A DNA stretch of 64,000 bases from Terrabacter sp. Root85 (GCF_001429185.1 NZ_LMIW01000001.1:357641-421640); one strand, 5' to 3'; positions 1-8,184 are shown, counted from the first letter of the stretch. Numbers and translations are program-made. Notes: generated by a model not told the origin, from the letters alone.

Positions 1-806
1 CCCGAAGCCCCCGCCACACCCTCGCGCCCACCGTCGCCGCCCTCGCCGCTGCCACCGCCCTGCTCCTCGCCGGCTGCGGCAGCTCCACCCCGTCCGCCGA
101 CGGCACCGGGCAACCGGGGAAGTCCGGTGCCTCGGCGGCCTCCCTCCAGGGCACCGTGACGGTCCTTGCCGCTGCGTCGCTGACCGAGTCGTTCGACCAG
201 CTGAAGAAGGACTTCGAGGCGGCCCACCCGGGGGTCACCGTCGAGACCTCCTACGGCTCCAGCGCGACCCTCGTGCAGCAGGTCGACAACGGCGCGCCCG
301 CGTCGGTCATCGCCCTCGCCGGCACGGCCGCGGCCAAGCCGCTCGACCAGGGCATGGTCAAGGACACGAAGACCTTTGCGACCAACGTCCTCGAGATCGC
401 CGTCCCCCCGAGCAACCCCGGCGCCGTCGCCTCGATCAACGACCTCGCGAAGCCGAGCGTCAAGGTCGTCCTCTGCGCCGACACCGTGCCGTGCGGCAAG
501 GCCGCGCAGGCCACCTTCGCCAAGGCCCGGATCGTGCCCAACGTCGTGAGCAAGGAGGTCGACGTCAAGGCGACCCTCTCCAAGGTCAAGCTCGCCGAGG
601 CCGACGCCGCCGTGGTCTACCACTCCGACGTCGTCGCTGCGAAGGACGCCGTCACGGGCGTCGAGATCCCCGCGCAGTTCAACACGAGCCTCTCCTACCC
701 CGTCATCACCCTCTCCGACGACACGGCGACCCAGGCCTTCGTCGCCTACCTGCTGAGCGCCGAGGGCCTGGCCACCGTGCAGTCGTTCGGCTTCGGCGCG
801 CCCTGA
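1..806 (+). CDS. modA: Molybdate-binding lipoprotein ModA (5' partial)
   Basis: This is the extracellular substrate-binding lipoprotein of a molybdate ABC transporter; it captures the oxyanion and passes it to ModB. The reading frame (codons from base 3) is open to the window edge, so the true start lies upstream. A hydrophobic stretch ends in a lipobox (LLLAGC) with the lipidated Cys at bases 75-77, followed by a Ser/Gly/Ala-rich linker. The mature domain opens with VTVLAAASLTESF, the typical ModA start, and GSSATLVQQV fits the oxyanion-binding region. modB begins 37 bases downstream, and the modA-modB-modC order supports the assignment. Tungstate or sulfate specificity cannot be excluded by eye. 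Confidence 0.9.
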   Translation, partial: RSPRHTLAPTVAALAAATALLLAGCGSSTPSADGTGQPGKSGASAASLQGTVTVLAAASLTESFDQLKKDFEAAHPGVTVETSYGSSATLVQQVDNGAPASVIALAGTAAAKPLDQGMVKDTKTFATNVLEIAVPPSNPGAVASINDLAKPSVKVVLCADTVPCGKAAQATFAKARIVPNVVSKEVDVKATLSKVKLAEADAAVVYHSDVVAAKDAVTGVEIPAQFNTSLSYPVITLSDDTATQAFVAYLLSAEGLATVQSFGFGAP

Positions 807-843
807 GCGGCGCCCCGTCCGGCCACCGGCAGGATGACCTGAC

Positions 844-1629
844 ATGAGGTATGCCGCCCGGTGGCGTTCGCGCGTCGCGCTCGGCGTGCCGGCGGCGCTC
901 GCACTGCTCCTGCTCGTCGTGCCGCTCGTTGCGCTGCTGCTCCGCGCGGACTGGGCCCGCATCCCGTCCGACCTCGCGACCCCGACCGTCCTGCCGGCGC
1001 TGCGGCTCTCGCTGACGACGACGTCGGTCACGGCCGTCCTGTGCCTGCTGCTCGGCACTCCCCTGGCCTGGTTCCTCGCCCGCTCCGAGCACCGGGCCAC
1101 GAGCTGGGTCCGCGCGCTGCTCACCGTGCCCCTGGTCCTGCCCCCCGTCGTCGGTGGCGTCGCCCTGCTCATGACGTGGGGGCGCAACGGCCTCATCGGC
1201 CAGTACCTGACGCCCTTCGGCATCCAGATCCCGTTCACGACGGTGGCCGTCGTGCTCGCCGAGACCTTCGTGGCGATGCCCTACTACGTCCTTGCCGTCG
1301 AGGGTGCGATGCGCGGACTCGACCCCCGGCTCGAGTCCGTGGCCCGCACGCTCGGGGCGAGCGACGTGCGCTACCTGCGCACCGTGGGGATCCCGCTCGT
1401 GCTGCCCGGCATCGCGAGCGGACTCGCCCTCGCGTGGGCGCGGGCGCTCGGCGAGTTCGGCGCCACGATCACCTTCGCCGGCAACTTCCAGGGTCGCACC
1501 CAGACCCTGCCGCTGCTCGTCTACGTCGAGCTCGAGCGCGACCCGCAGGTGGCCGTCTCGATCAGCATCATGCTGCTCGCGGTCAGCGTGCTCGTGCTCG
1601 GCGTGCTGCGCGGACGTTGGCTCCGATGA
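844..1629 (+). CDS. modB: Molybdate ABC transporter permease ModB
   Basis: This is the inner-membrane permease of the molybdate transporter and is expected to work as a homodimer. The 261-residue protein has about six hydrophobic segments. Around residues 162-185 lies the cytoplasmic coupling helix with the EAA-type motif (VARTLGASDVRYLRTVGIPL), which docks on ModC. The next stretch, ARALGEFGATITFAGN, is characteristic of ModB. The ATG at 844 follows modA by 37 bases, and the TGA stop overlaps the modC start (ATGA), implying translational coupling. The gene contains one copy of the GTATGCCG octamer at its fourth codon. Confidence 0.93.
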   Translation: MRYAARWRSRVALGVPAALALLLLVVPLVALLLRADWARIPSDLATPTVLPALRLSLTTTSVTAVLCLLLGTPLAWFLARSEHRATSWVRALLTVPLVLPPVVGGVALLMTWGRNGLIGQYLTPFGIQIPFTTVAVVLAETFVAMPYYVLAVEGAMRGLDPRLESVARTLGASDVRYLRTVGIPLVLPGIASGLALAWARALGEFGATITFAGNFQGRTQTLPLLVYVELERDPQVAVSISIMLLAVSVLVLGVLRGRWLR

Positions 1630-2699
1630 GCGCCGCGAGCCGCGTCAGCGCCGGACTCGATGCGCGGATCCGCCTGTCCCGCGGCGAGATCGAGGTGGAC
1701 GTGGCCCTGACCGCCGAGCCCGGCCAGGTCATCGGCGTCCTCGGCCCCAACGGCGGCGGCAAGACCACCACGATCCTCGCACTCGCCGGCGTGCTGCACC
1801 TCGCCGAGGGCCACGTCCGGGTCGGCGGCCAGGTGTGGGACGACGGACGGCACCGCCTCGCCCCGGAGCAGCGCGCCGTCGGGCTCATGCTCGCCGACAG
1901 CCTGCTCTTCCCCCACCTGCGCGCCCTCGACAACGTCGCCTACGGCCCGCGCAGCCGTGGCGTCGGGCGGCACGAGGCGCGAGACCGCGCCCGCACCGAG
2001 CTCGAGCGCGTCGGCCTCTCCGACCGAGCCGCCTCGCGCCCCCGCGAGCTCTCGTCGGGACAGCAGGCGCGCGTGGCCCTCGCCCGCGCCCTGGCCACCG
2101 ACCCGGCGCTCCTCCTCCTCGACGAGCCGCTCGCGGCCCTCGACCCCGACACGCGCGCACGGACACGGAGCGACCTCGCAGCCCGCCTCACGGCATACGA
2201 CGGCGTCACGGTGCTCGTCACCCACGACCCGCTCGACGCGCTGACGCTCGCCGACCACCTCGTCTTCGTCGAGGACGGGCGGGTGACGCAGTTCGGCACG
2301 CCCGCCGAGGTGCTGAGCGAGCCACGGAGCGCCTACGTCGGCACCGTCGTCGGGCTCAACCTGTATGCCGCACAGGGCGATTCGCACGGTCACGTGCACA
2401 CCGCGGACGGTGGGCTGATCGTCACCACGAGCCCGACCGAAGGGGCCGTGTGGGCGACGGTCCCACCGAGCGCCGTGTCGCTGCACCGTCACCACCCGGA
2501 AGGGTCGCCGCGCAACGCCTGGCGGCTGCGCATCGCGTCCGTGACCATGCAGGGCCAGTCGGCCCGCATCGGTCTCGTGGGCGAGGTGCCGCTCACCGCC
2601 GAGGTGACGCTCGAGTCGGTCACGGCGCTGGGGCTGCAGGTCGGCCACGACGTCTGGGCGGCCGTCAAGGCCACCGAGGTGCGCACCTACCCGCGCTGA
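1626..2699 (+). CDS. modC: Molybdate ABC transporter ATP-binding protein ModC
   Basis: This ATPase drives molybdate import. The 357-residue protein has a Walker A motif (GPNGGGKTT, residues 40-48), an ABC signature (LSSGQQARVALARALA from about 142), Walker B (LLLLDEPLAALD, about 161-172), the H-switch (LVTHDPLDAL) and a C-terminal TOBE-like region (about 290-357) that usually senses the oxyanion. One oddity is visible: in the Q-loop, where relatives read about FQDARLFPHL, this protein reads LADSLLFPHL, so the conserved Gln appears to be Ala. The ATG overlaps the modB stop. The frame stays open upstream to 861, but those codons are a shadow of modB. Confidence 0.92.
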   Translation: MSAASRVSAGLDARIRLSRGEIEVDVALTAEPGQVIGVLGPNGGGKTTTILALAGVLHLAEGHVRVGGQVWDDGRHRLAPEQRAVGLMLADSLLFPHLRALDNVAYGPRSRGVGRHEARDRARTELERVGLSDRAASRPRELSSGQQARVALARALATDPALLLLDEPLAALDPDTRARTRSDLAARLTAYDGVTVLVTHDPLDALTLADHLVFVEDGRVTQFGTPAEVLSEPRSAYVGTVVGLNLYAAQGDSHGHVHTADGGLIVTTSPTEGAVWATVPPSAVSLHRHHPEGSPRNAWRLRIASVTMQGQSARIGLVGEVPLTAEVTLESVTALGLQVGHDVWAAVKATEVRTYPR

Positions 2700-2720
2700 G
2701 CCTGACCCTCCACCCTCTTT

Positions 2721-2795
2721 CACTCGAGTGGCCGCTGCGTCACTCTGGCCCCATGCCGGGGGTGGTACGCGTGGGGCCGGGAGGCCACTCGAGTG
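2721..2795. repeat. CACTCGAGTG inverted repeat pair between convergent genes
   Basis: Two arms, CACTCGAGTGGCC (2721-2733) and GGCCACTCGAGTG (2783-2795), form a perfect 13-bp inverted repeat about 49 bases apart; each arm also contains the 10-bp palindrome CACTCGAGTG. The pair lies between the modC stop and the end of the convergent MFS gene, and the second arm is read as part of the MFS C-terminus. A role as a bidirectional terminator is plausible, although no T-tract follows. Confidence 0.6.
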
Positions 2796-4056
2796 TGACG
2801 GACCGCACACTCGACGGTGTTGTGGTGCGGCGGACGCGGAGGAAGGCCAGCACGGACGGCAGCTGCACGACCGCCGCCACGAGGAGCGCGACGGGGATCG
2901 ACGTCCGCGTCGCGAGCGCCCCGAGCGGCGGCCCGCCCGCGACCTGGCCGATCGCGTTGGCCTGGCTGTTCATCGACAGCACCGTCGCCCGCGACGACGA
3001 CTCGAGGTTGCGGTTGAGCCATGTCGCCTGGATCGGCGCGCTGAAGGCGCTGCTCGCGTTGTGCAGCCACAGCGCCGCGAGGACGAGCCACAGGTTGCCG
3101 AGCAGCGCGACCCCGACGACGGCGACGACCTGCGCCGCGGCAGCGAGGGCGACCGGCAGTCCCGGGTTCTCCTCGACCACCCGGGCGGGGAGCCAGCGGC
3201 TGCTCGCACCGGACGCGAGCAGCGAGATGACCGACCCGATGAGCGCGAACACGGTGAACGCCACGGCGGGATCGCTGCCGAGGAACGACGGCATCGCGAA
3301 GGTGTCGAGCACACGCACCTGCCAGAGCCGGTCGAAGACCTCGCTCGACAGGCCGACGAGCACGCTGACGAGGAGGAAGACGCGCACGACCCGCCGCCCG
3401 CGAGCGACGGCGAGACCCGCGACGAACTGGTCCTTGAGGTGTCCGAAGGTCTCACGGTCACCGCGGGGCGTCGGGTGGAAGTGGCGCTCGGGCATCGCCA
3501 CCGCGAGGCCCACGGCGAGGAGCACGAGCGTCACGCCGGCCACGACGATCGGCACCCGGAGGGCGATGAGACCGAGACCGCCCGCGGCCAGCGTGCCGAG
3601 GAAGCCGAAGGCGAGGTCGAGCTGGGTCTCGCGCGTGAAGACAGGAGCGACGTGCTCCTCACCCACCTCGTCGGTGATCCACGCCTGCAGCGCACCGGAC
3701 GTGAAGGTGTAGCCGATGCCCCAGATGACGTTGCCGACGACCGCGGCGGCGAAGGTGGCGAGGACGCCCTCGACGGCGAAGCCGACCCCGACGAGGAAGA
3801 AGCCGATGATCACCGAGACGCGGCGGCTGTGCAGGTCGGCGACGATCCCCGTCGGCACCTCGAAGACGAAGCACGTCGCCTCGAGGACCGTGCCGACGAG
3901 GACCATCTGGAACGGGTCGAGGTCGACGACGCGGTACTGGAACACGAGGTTGAGGGTGAAGCACGCCGCGAAGGCGAAGGCCGCCACGGCCGTCAGCACG
4001 TAGAAGGTGGACGTCGCGTCCGCCTCGCGCAGCGGACGCCGCAGGAGCGTGAGCAC
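2740..4056 (-). CDS. MFS family transporter
   Basis: This is a 12-TM-type major facilitator permease of about 438 residues; the substrate is unknown, and drug or metabolite efflux is the usual guess. Hydrophobic segments begin at once (FYVLTAVAAFAFAACFTLNLVF), and VLEATCFVFEVPTGIVAD followed by a basic loop (LHSRRVSVII) matches the MFS TM2-TM3 signature region. The frame is open to 4179, but the extra N-terminus is Pro/Arg-rich and crosses an intergenic hairpin, so I prefer the GTG at 4056 just before the first basic and TM region; this start is uncertain. The C-terminal tail (TLEWPPG) is encoded by an intergenic palindrome repeat, suggesting that the repeat extended the gene. Confidence 0.8.
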   Translation of the reverse strand: MLTLLRRPLREADATSTFYVLTAVAAFAFAACFTLNLVFQYRVVDLDPFQMVLVGTVLEATCFVFEVPTGIVADLHSRRVSVIIGFFLVGVGFAVEGVLATFAAAVVGNVIWGIGYTFTSGALQAWITDEVGEEHVAPVFTRETQLDLAFGFLGTLAAGGLGLIALRVPIVVAGVTLVLLAVGLAVAMPERHFHPTPRGDRETFGHLKDQFVAGLAVARGRRVVRVFLLVSVLVGLSSEVFDRLWQVRVLDTFAMPSFLGSDPAVAFTVFALIGSVISLLASGASSRWLPARVVEENPGLPVALAAAAQVVAVVGVALLGNLWLVLAALWLHNASSAFSAPIQATWLNRNLESSSRATVLSMNSQANAIGQVAGGPPLGALATRTSIPVALLVAAVVQLPSVLAFLRVRRTTTPSSVRSVTLEWPPGPTRTTPGMGPE

Positions 4057-4106
4057 CCTTCGACGGTAGGGCCCACGCGGTGCCCGCGTCGCCGGGGTTT
4101 CCACGG

Positions 4107-4138
4107 CGTATGCCGCGGGGCCGGCCGGGCGGCATACG
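4107..4138. terminator. Hairpin built from two inverted GTATGCCG octamers
   Basis: Perfect 10-bp arms CGTATGCCGC (4107-4116) and GCGGCATACG (4129-4138) flank a 12-base GC loop. The hairpin lies about 94 bases downstream of the stop of the minus-strand M23 gene and upstream of the MFS start. There is no T-tract, as is common for actinobacterial terminators. The arms are copies of the octamer that is over-represented across the window. Confidence 0.6.
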
Positions 4139-4231
4139 TGGGCTCCGTCGGTGGTGGCTCCGCAGACGACCCGGGCCAACCGGGCACGGCGATGGCCGGG
4201 ACCTCAGCGGTCCCGGCCACCGGTCGGGCGC

Positions 4232-5128
4232 TCAGGGGAGCGCGAGGAAGGCGTTGCGCAGCAGGGGCTGGTTGTTGACGAAGCCGTAGCTCGCGCACGC
4301 GGCCGCGCTGCACGAGACGCGCGAGTCGACGCCGACCCGCATGTCGATGTGCAGGTGGGAGTCGGTGCAGAGGGCGTGGTACTTCGTGCCGACGTAGCCG
4401 ATGCGCTGGCCCTTGGTCACCGACTGCCCGACCGAGACCACCGGCGCGGGGCTGTCGTCCATGTGGGCGAAGTACCAGAGTCGGCCGAAGCCGTCCTTGA
4501 CCGTGACGGTGCTGCCGACGCTGTCGCAGCCGGTGCTGCCCGCGCGGATGTTCTTCGTCATGACCGTCCCGTTGACCGGCGAGAGGACCGAGGTGCCGGT
4601 CGCGGCGAAGATGTCGGCAGCGTTGTAGTCGTGGTGGCAGTTGACCTTGCTGTCCCAGCACCAGTGCGGCGTGCGGTTCTTGATGTCGGCCTGGTTGACC
4701 GAGAGCGGGAAGCGCAGCGACGCGTCGCCGATGATCTGCGAGGCGTTGTTGTTCTTGACGTTGGCGTTGAGGTCGACCTGGGCGCCGTTGGGCACCTCGT
4801 CGTAGACGCCGCCGAAGTCGCTGTTGTAGAAGACGAAGACCGACGTCCCGGTGCGGTTCCAGACCGACGCCGTGTTGTTCTTGACGCACTGGCCCTGGCC
4901 CGAGCCGCTGCTGACGAACTCGATGCACCCCGAGCCGGTGCCGTAGTCGCGCTGCGAGTTGACGAGGTCGACGCGCGACCCGGCGTTGCCGCTGTTGTAG
5001 TAGAGACAGAACTCGCCGGACTCGCACACCCCGTTGCGGGCCGTGGCGTTGGCGTTCGGCGCGGTGCCGACGAGGGCGGCTGCGACGCCGAGTACGGCGA
5101 CCAGTCCGACTGCGAATCTCCTGAACAT
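4232..5128 (-). CDS. Secreted I36-like / M23 peptidase fusion protein
   Basis: This is a 298-residue exported protein with a signal peptide (about residues 1-28, ending ANA). Residues about 31-130 (NGVCESGEFCLYYNSG...) resemble the peptidase inhibitor I36 / beta-gamma-crystallin-like fold common in Streptomyces. Residues about 160-265 form an M23 (LytM/peptidoglycan endopeptidase-like) domain with HHDYNAADIFA and HLHID providing the likely zinc ligands (His165 or 166, Asp172, His258/His260) and a further His in WYFAHMDD. Six or more Cys in the mature part suggest disulfides. It probably acts on cell-wall peptides outside the cell; whether the I36-like part inhibits, binds wall or binds calcium is unknown. 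It is divergent from the acyl-CoA dehydrogenase gene. Confidence 0.82.
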   Translation of the reverse strand: MFRRFAVGLVAVLGVAAALVGTAPNANATARNGVCESGEFCLYYNSGNAGSRVDLVNSQRDYGTGSGCIEFVSSGSGQGQCVKNNTASVWNRTGTSVFVFYNSDFGGVYDEVPNGAQVDLNANVKNNNASQIIGDASLRFPLSVNQADIKNRTPHWCWDSKVNCHHDYNAADIFAATGTSVLSPVNGTVMTKNIRAGSTGCDSVGSTVTVKDGFGRLWYFAHMDDSPAPVVSVGQSVTKGQRIGYVGTKYHALCTDSHLHIDMRVGVDSRVSCSAAACASYGFVNNQPLLRNAFLALP

Positions 5129-5230
5129 CTCGTGTCCTTCCGAGCGGTGAGGTGGTGCCCTGTACGAGCCACTGAACCGACGCGGCCTAACAAGCGGCTA
5201 ACCCCTCGACCACCGGGTCCGTCTCACACT

Positions 5231-5259
5231 TTGGACGAAATGCTCGGACGTCCTAGTAT
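5231..5259 (+). promoter_or_regulatory. Candidate sigma-70-type promoter of the acyl-CoA dehydrogenase gene
   Basis: TTGGAC (5231-5236), a 17-base spacer and TAGTAT (5254-5259) make a strong match to the vegetative consensus in otherwise very GC-rich DNA. The predicted transcription start, about 7 bases past the -10 box, coincides with the ATG at 5266, so the mRNA is probably leaderless. No Shine-Dalgarno sequence precedes that ATG. Confidence 0.6.
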
Positions 5260-5265
5260 CGATCC

Positions 5266-6411
5266 ATGCCAGCGACGAGGCTGATGCCGACCGACGAAGC
5301 CACCGACCTGATCGAGCTGACGCGAGAGATCTGCCGCAAGGACCTCGCGCCGAAGGTCGACGACGCCGAACGCGCCCGCACCTTTCCCGAGGAGACCTTC
5401 CGCACCCTGGGCCGGGCGGGCCTGCTGTCGCTGCCCTACCCCGAGGAGTTCGGTGGGGCCGACCAGCCCTACGAGGTCTATCTCCAGGTCGTCGAGGAGA
5501 TCGCGTCCGTCTGGATGAGCGTGGCCGTCGGCGTCAGCGTGCACAGCCTCACGGCCTACCCCGTCGCGACCTTCGGCACCCGCGAGCAGCAGGAGGCCCT
5601 GCTGCCCGGGATGCTCTCGGGCGAGCAGCTCGGTGCCTACTGCCTCTCCGAGCCCCTGGCCGGCTCCGACATCGCCTCGATGACGACGCGGGCGACCCGC
5701 ACCGACGACGGCTGGTCGCTCAAGGGCACCAAGGCGTGGATCTCGCACGCCGGGCACGCCGACTACTACACGACCTTCGCCCGCACGTCCGACGACGGCG
5801 GCAAGGGCCTGTCGACCTTCATCGTCCCCGGTGACGCCGCAGGCCTGACCTTCGCCGAGCCCGAGCGCAAGATGGGCCTGCACTGCGACCCCGTCGCCCA
5901 GGTCATGTTCGACGGCGTCCCCGTCGACGGCGCGCGGCTGGTCGGCCGCGAGGGCGACGGCATGAAGATGGCCCTGTCGGCCCTCGACGCGGGACGCCTC
6001 GGCATCGCCGCTGCCGCCACGGGCCTGGCCCAGGCCGCCCTCGACGCCGCCGCCGACTACGCGACCGAGCGCCAGCAGTTCGGCCGACGCATCGCCGACT
6101 TCCAGGGACTCGCCTTCCTCATCGCCGACATGGAGGCCGCGGTCACCTCGGCCCGTGCCACCTACCTCCACGCGGCCCGCCTCAAGGACGCCGGCCGCGG
6201 CTTCGGCAAGGAGGCCGCCGTCGCCAAGCTCATCGCCACCGACGCGGCCATGAAGGTGACCACCGACGCCGTCCAGGTGCTCGGCGGCGCCGGCTACACC
6301 GAGGACTTCCCGCTCGAGCGCTACATGCGCGAGGCGAAGGTGACCCAGATCTTCGAGGGCACCAACCAGATCCAGCGCCTCGTCATCTCGCGCCAGCTCC
6401 TCGCCCGTTGA
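5266..6411 (+). CDS. Acyl-CoA dehydrogenase
   Basis: This FAD-dependent acyl-CoA dehydrogenase carries out the first oxidation of beta-oxidation or branched-chain amino-acid breakdown in the cytoplasm. Its 381 residues match the family's usual 380-390. It shows the FAD/substrate motif YCLSEPLAGSDIASM and the C-terminal signature VLGGAGYTEDFPLERYMREA followed by IFEGTNQIQRL, where the Glu of FEGT is the usual catalytic base of the short/medium-chain and isovaleryl branches. The ATG at 5266 fits a leaderless transcript from the promoter just upstream; an in-frame ATG at 5284 is a less likely start. The SDR gene 50 bases downstream probably shares the operon. Chain-length specificity cannot be read by eye. 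Confidence 0.93.
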   Translation: MPATRLMPTDEATDLIELTREICRKDLAPKVDDAERARTFPEETFRTLGRAGLLSLPYPEEFGGADQPYEVYLQVVEEIASVWMSVAVGVSVHSLTAYPVATFGTREQQEALLPGMLSGEQLGAYCLSEPLAGSDIASMTTRATRTDDGWSLKGTKAWISHAGHADYYTTFARTSDDGGKGLSTFIVPGDAAGLTFAEPERKMGLHCDPVAQVMFDGVPVDGARLVGREGDGMKMALSALDAGRLGIAAAATGLAQAALDAAADYATERQQFGRRIADFQGLAFLIADMEAAVTSARATYLHAARLKDAGRGFGKEAAVAKLIATDAAMKVTTDAVQVLGGAGYTEDFPLERYMREAKVTQIFEGTNQIQRLVISRQLLAR

Positions 6412-6462
6412 CGCCGACCGGCATCTGCTCCCGCTGACCTCCCGACGCCCGAAAGGCCTGTC

Positions 6463-7239
6463 ATGCAGCTGAACTCGTCCACCGTCGCCGTCGTCACCGG
6501 TGGTGGCTCCGGCCTCGGCGGTGCCACCGCTCGCCGCCTCGTCGCCGACGGCGCCACCGTCGTCATCATCGACCTCGAGGGCTCCACGGCCCCGGCGCTC
6601 GTCGACGAGCTCAACGCGCAGCGCGAAGGCAGCGCCGTCTTCGTCGCGGCCGACGTGCGCGACGAGGCCCAGGTGCAGGCCGCGATCGACCGGGCCACCG
6701 CGCTCGGCGAGCTGCGCATCGCCGTCAACTGTGCGGGGGTGGCGACACCGGGCCGCGTCGTCGGGCGGGGTGGGCCGCTCTCGCTCGACACGTTCAAGAC
6801 GGTCATCGACATCAACCTTGTCGGCTCGTTCAACGTGCTCCGTCTCGCGGCAGCGGCGATGCTCGGCAACGAGGCCGTCGACGGCGACCGAGGCGTCATC
6901 GTCAACACGGCGAGCATCGCCGCCTTCGACGGCCAGATCGGCCAGGCTGCGTACGCCGCGAGCAAGGGCGGCATCGTCGGCCTCACCCTGTCGGCGGCTC
7001 GAGACCTCGCGGACAAGGCGATCCGCGTCATGACCGTCGCTCCCGGCACCTTCGAGACGCCGATGCTCGCCGGCCTGCCGGGCGAGGTCAAGGAGGTCCT
7101 CGAGAAGCAGGTGCCGCACCCGTCGCGCCTCGGCCGCCCCGAGGAGTACGCCAACCTCGTGCGCCACATCGTCGACAACCCGATGCTCAACGGTGAGGTC
7201 ATCCGCCTCGACGGCGCCCTGCGTATGCCGCCGCGCTGA
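6463..7239 (+). CDS. Short-chain 3-hydroxyacyl-CoA dehydrogenase (HSD10-like SDR)
   Basis: This NAD-dependent short-chain dehydrogenase of 258 residues most resembles type 2 3-hydroxyacyl-CoA dehydrogenase. The nucleotide motif is TGGGSGLG near residue 14. Asn sits in NCAG, Ser in [14 protein letters not shown], and the catalytic pair in YAASKGG. The C-terminal [13 protein letters not shown] and [14 protein letters not shown] are typical of the HSD10 group. Coupled to the preceding acyl-CoA dehydrogenase, it would oxidise the 3-hydroxyacyl-CoA formed after hydration; no hydratase or thiolase is in view. A purine-rich stretch (cgaaagg) precedes the ATG. The last codons contain a GTATGCCG copy. 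Confidence 0.9.
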   Translation: MQLNSSTVAVVTGGGSGLGGATARRLVADGATVVIIDLEGSTAPALVDELNAQREGSAVFVAADVRDEAQVQAAIDRATALGELRIAVNCAGVATPGRVVGRGGPLSLDTFKTVIDINLVGSFNVLRLAAAAMLGNEAVDGDRGVIVNTASIAAFDGQIGQAAYAASKGGIVGLTLSAARDLADKAIRVMTVAPGTFETPMLAGLPGEVKEVLEKQVPHPSRLGRPEEYANLVRHIVDNPMLNGEVIRLDGALRMPPR

Positions 7240-7267
7240 GTCGCCCACGCCGCTCCACCCTCCCAGT

Positions 7268-7278
7268 CGAGTGAGCGC
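7268..7278 (+). repeat. Solitary CGAGTGAGCGC repeat unit
   Basis: This 11-mer is identical to the four units found at 53527-53636. Here it stands alone in the intergenic space after the SDR gene and is extended by TC to include the palindrome GAGCGCTC. Confidence 0.5.
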
Positions 7279-7340
7279 TCGAACGGGCACGACCTCACAC
7301 GTGTGGACGCCGAGCCGGCCAGCGCTGGGACACTGGGGGT

Positions 7341-7796
7341 GTGAACGAGCCCGGCGGTGACCTCGTGATCGCAGCCGGTCCCGGCCTGCGGCGCGGTCTC
7401 GTCATCCCCGCCGGCGAGCTCGTCGAGCGCTTCAGCCGGTCCTCCGGCCCCGGCGGTCAGGGCGTCAACACGACGGACAGCCGGGTCGAGCTCGTCTTCG
7501 ACCCGGAGACCTCGACCGCCCTGACGCCGGCCCAGCGCGAGCGCCTCGTCACCGCCCTCGACGGTCGGCTCGTCGCCGGACGGCTCACGATCGTGGCCTC
7601 CGAGCAGCGCTCACAGCTGCGCAACCGGGCCGCGGCCCGCGAGCGTCTCGTCGACCTGCTGCGCGACGGCCTGGCTCCCCCGCCGCCGGCCCGACGGGCC
7701 ACGAAACCGACGCGCGGCTCGCAGCGGCGGCGGATCGAGGGCAAGAAGCGCCGCTCCGAGGTCAAGTCGGGTCGTGGCCGCATCCGACCCGACTGA
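7341..7796 (+). CDS. arfB: Alternative ribosome-rescue factor ArfB (peptidyl-tRNA hydrolase)
   Basis: This codon-independent release factor hydrolyses peptidyl-tRNA on ribosomes stalled at the end of non-stop mRNAs. The 151-residue protein carries the catalytic GGQ in RSSGPGGQGVNTTDSRVEL (about residues 33-51). It ends in a long Arg/Lys-rich tail (RRRIEGKKRRSEVKSGRGR) that in ArfB enters the empty mRNA channel. It lacks the codon-recognition domain of RF1/RF2, and its length matches the family. The start is GTG at 7341. It is convergent with the DUF952 gene and appears to be a single-gene unit. Confidence 0.92.
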   Translation: MNEPGGDLVIAAGPGLRRGLVIPAGELVERFSRSSGPGGQGVNTTDSRVELVFDPETSTALTPAQRERLVTALDGRLVAGRLTIVASEQRSQLRNRAAARERLVDLLRDGLAPPPPARRATKPTRGSQRRRIEGKKRRSEVKSGRGRIRPD

Positions 7797-7857
7797 CGGA
7801 GCGCATGACGGGAGCACTCGACGTACGGAACCGACCGGGCGTGGCCTTCTCGACACG

Positions 7858-8184
7858 TCAGGCGTGCGGAGGCTCGAGCAGCGTCGTGTCGACGACCGCG
7901 TCGACGTCGACGGGGCCGTAGACGTGCGGGAACGTCTCACCCGTCGCCGGGTCCCCGACCTCGCGGACCACGCGCGACAACAGCCGCGACTCGTCGATGT
8001 GCAGCAGCACGAGGGGTTCCGTGACGTCGGCGTAGAAGCGCGACCGCACGACGGGCCACTGCTCCGCCGACGAGGCATGGACGAAGCCTTCCTCGGCGAG
8101 CGAGCGGCCGCGCGTCGAACGCGCATAGGTGCCGTCCCGGAGAGCCTGCTGCCAGTGGGCCTGCTCGGCCAGGTGGTAGATCAT
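7858..8184 (-). CDS. DUF952 family protein
   Basis: This small cytoplasmic protein of about 108 residues matches the DUF952 pattern: it starts IYHLAEQAHWQQAL, has an EEGFVHASSAEQ segment, a VLLHIDESRL strand and a PHVYGPVD segment near the C-terminus. The biochemical role of DUF952 is not established. I chose the ATG at 8184 because homologues begin directly at IYHLA; the frame is open to 8202. It is convergent with arfB and has no obvious operon partner. Confidence 0.8.
   Translation of the reverse strand: MIYHLAEQAHWQQALRDGTYARSTRGRSLAEEGFVHASSAEQWPVVRSRFYADVTEPLVLLHIDESRLLSRVVREVGDPATGETFPHVYGPVDVDAVVDTTLLEPPHA

Noticed and set aside
1292-3712. An 806-codon plus-strand frame crossing modB, modC and the MFS gene
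   Set aside because: It spans several genes in a wrong frame and has no recognisable domain; long chance frames are common at this base composition.
2728-4278. A 516-codon plus-strand frame opposite the MFS gene
   Set aside because: It is a shadow of the transporter; the product is charged low complexity and the sense strand has a clear membrane protein.
5224-7290. A 688-codon minus-strand open frame opposite the beta-oxidation genes
   Set aside because: The sense frames encode clear acyl-CoA and 3-hydroxyacyl-CoA dehydrogenases; the antisense product has no motifs and is Gly/Arg/Asp-rich.
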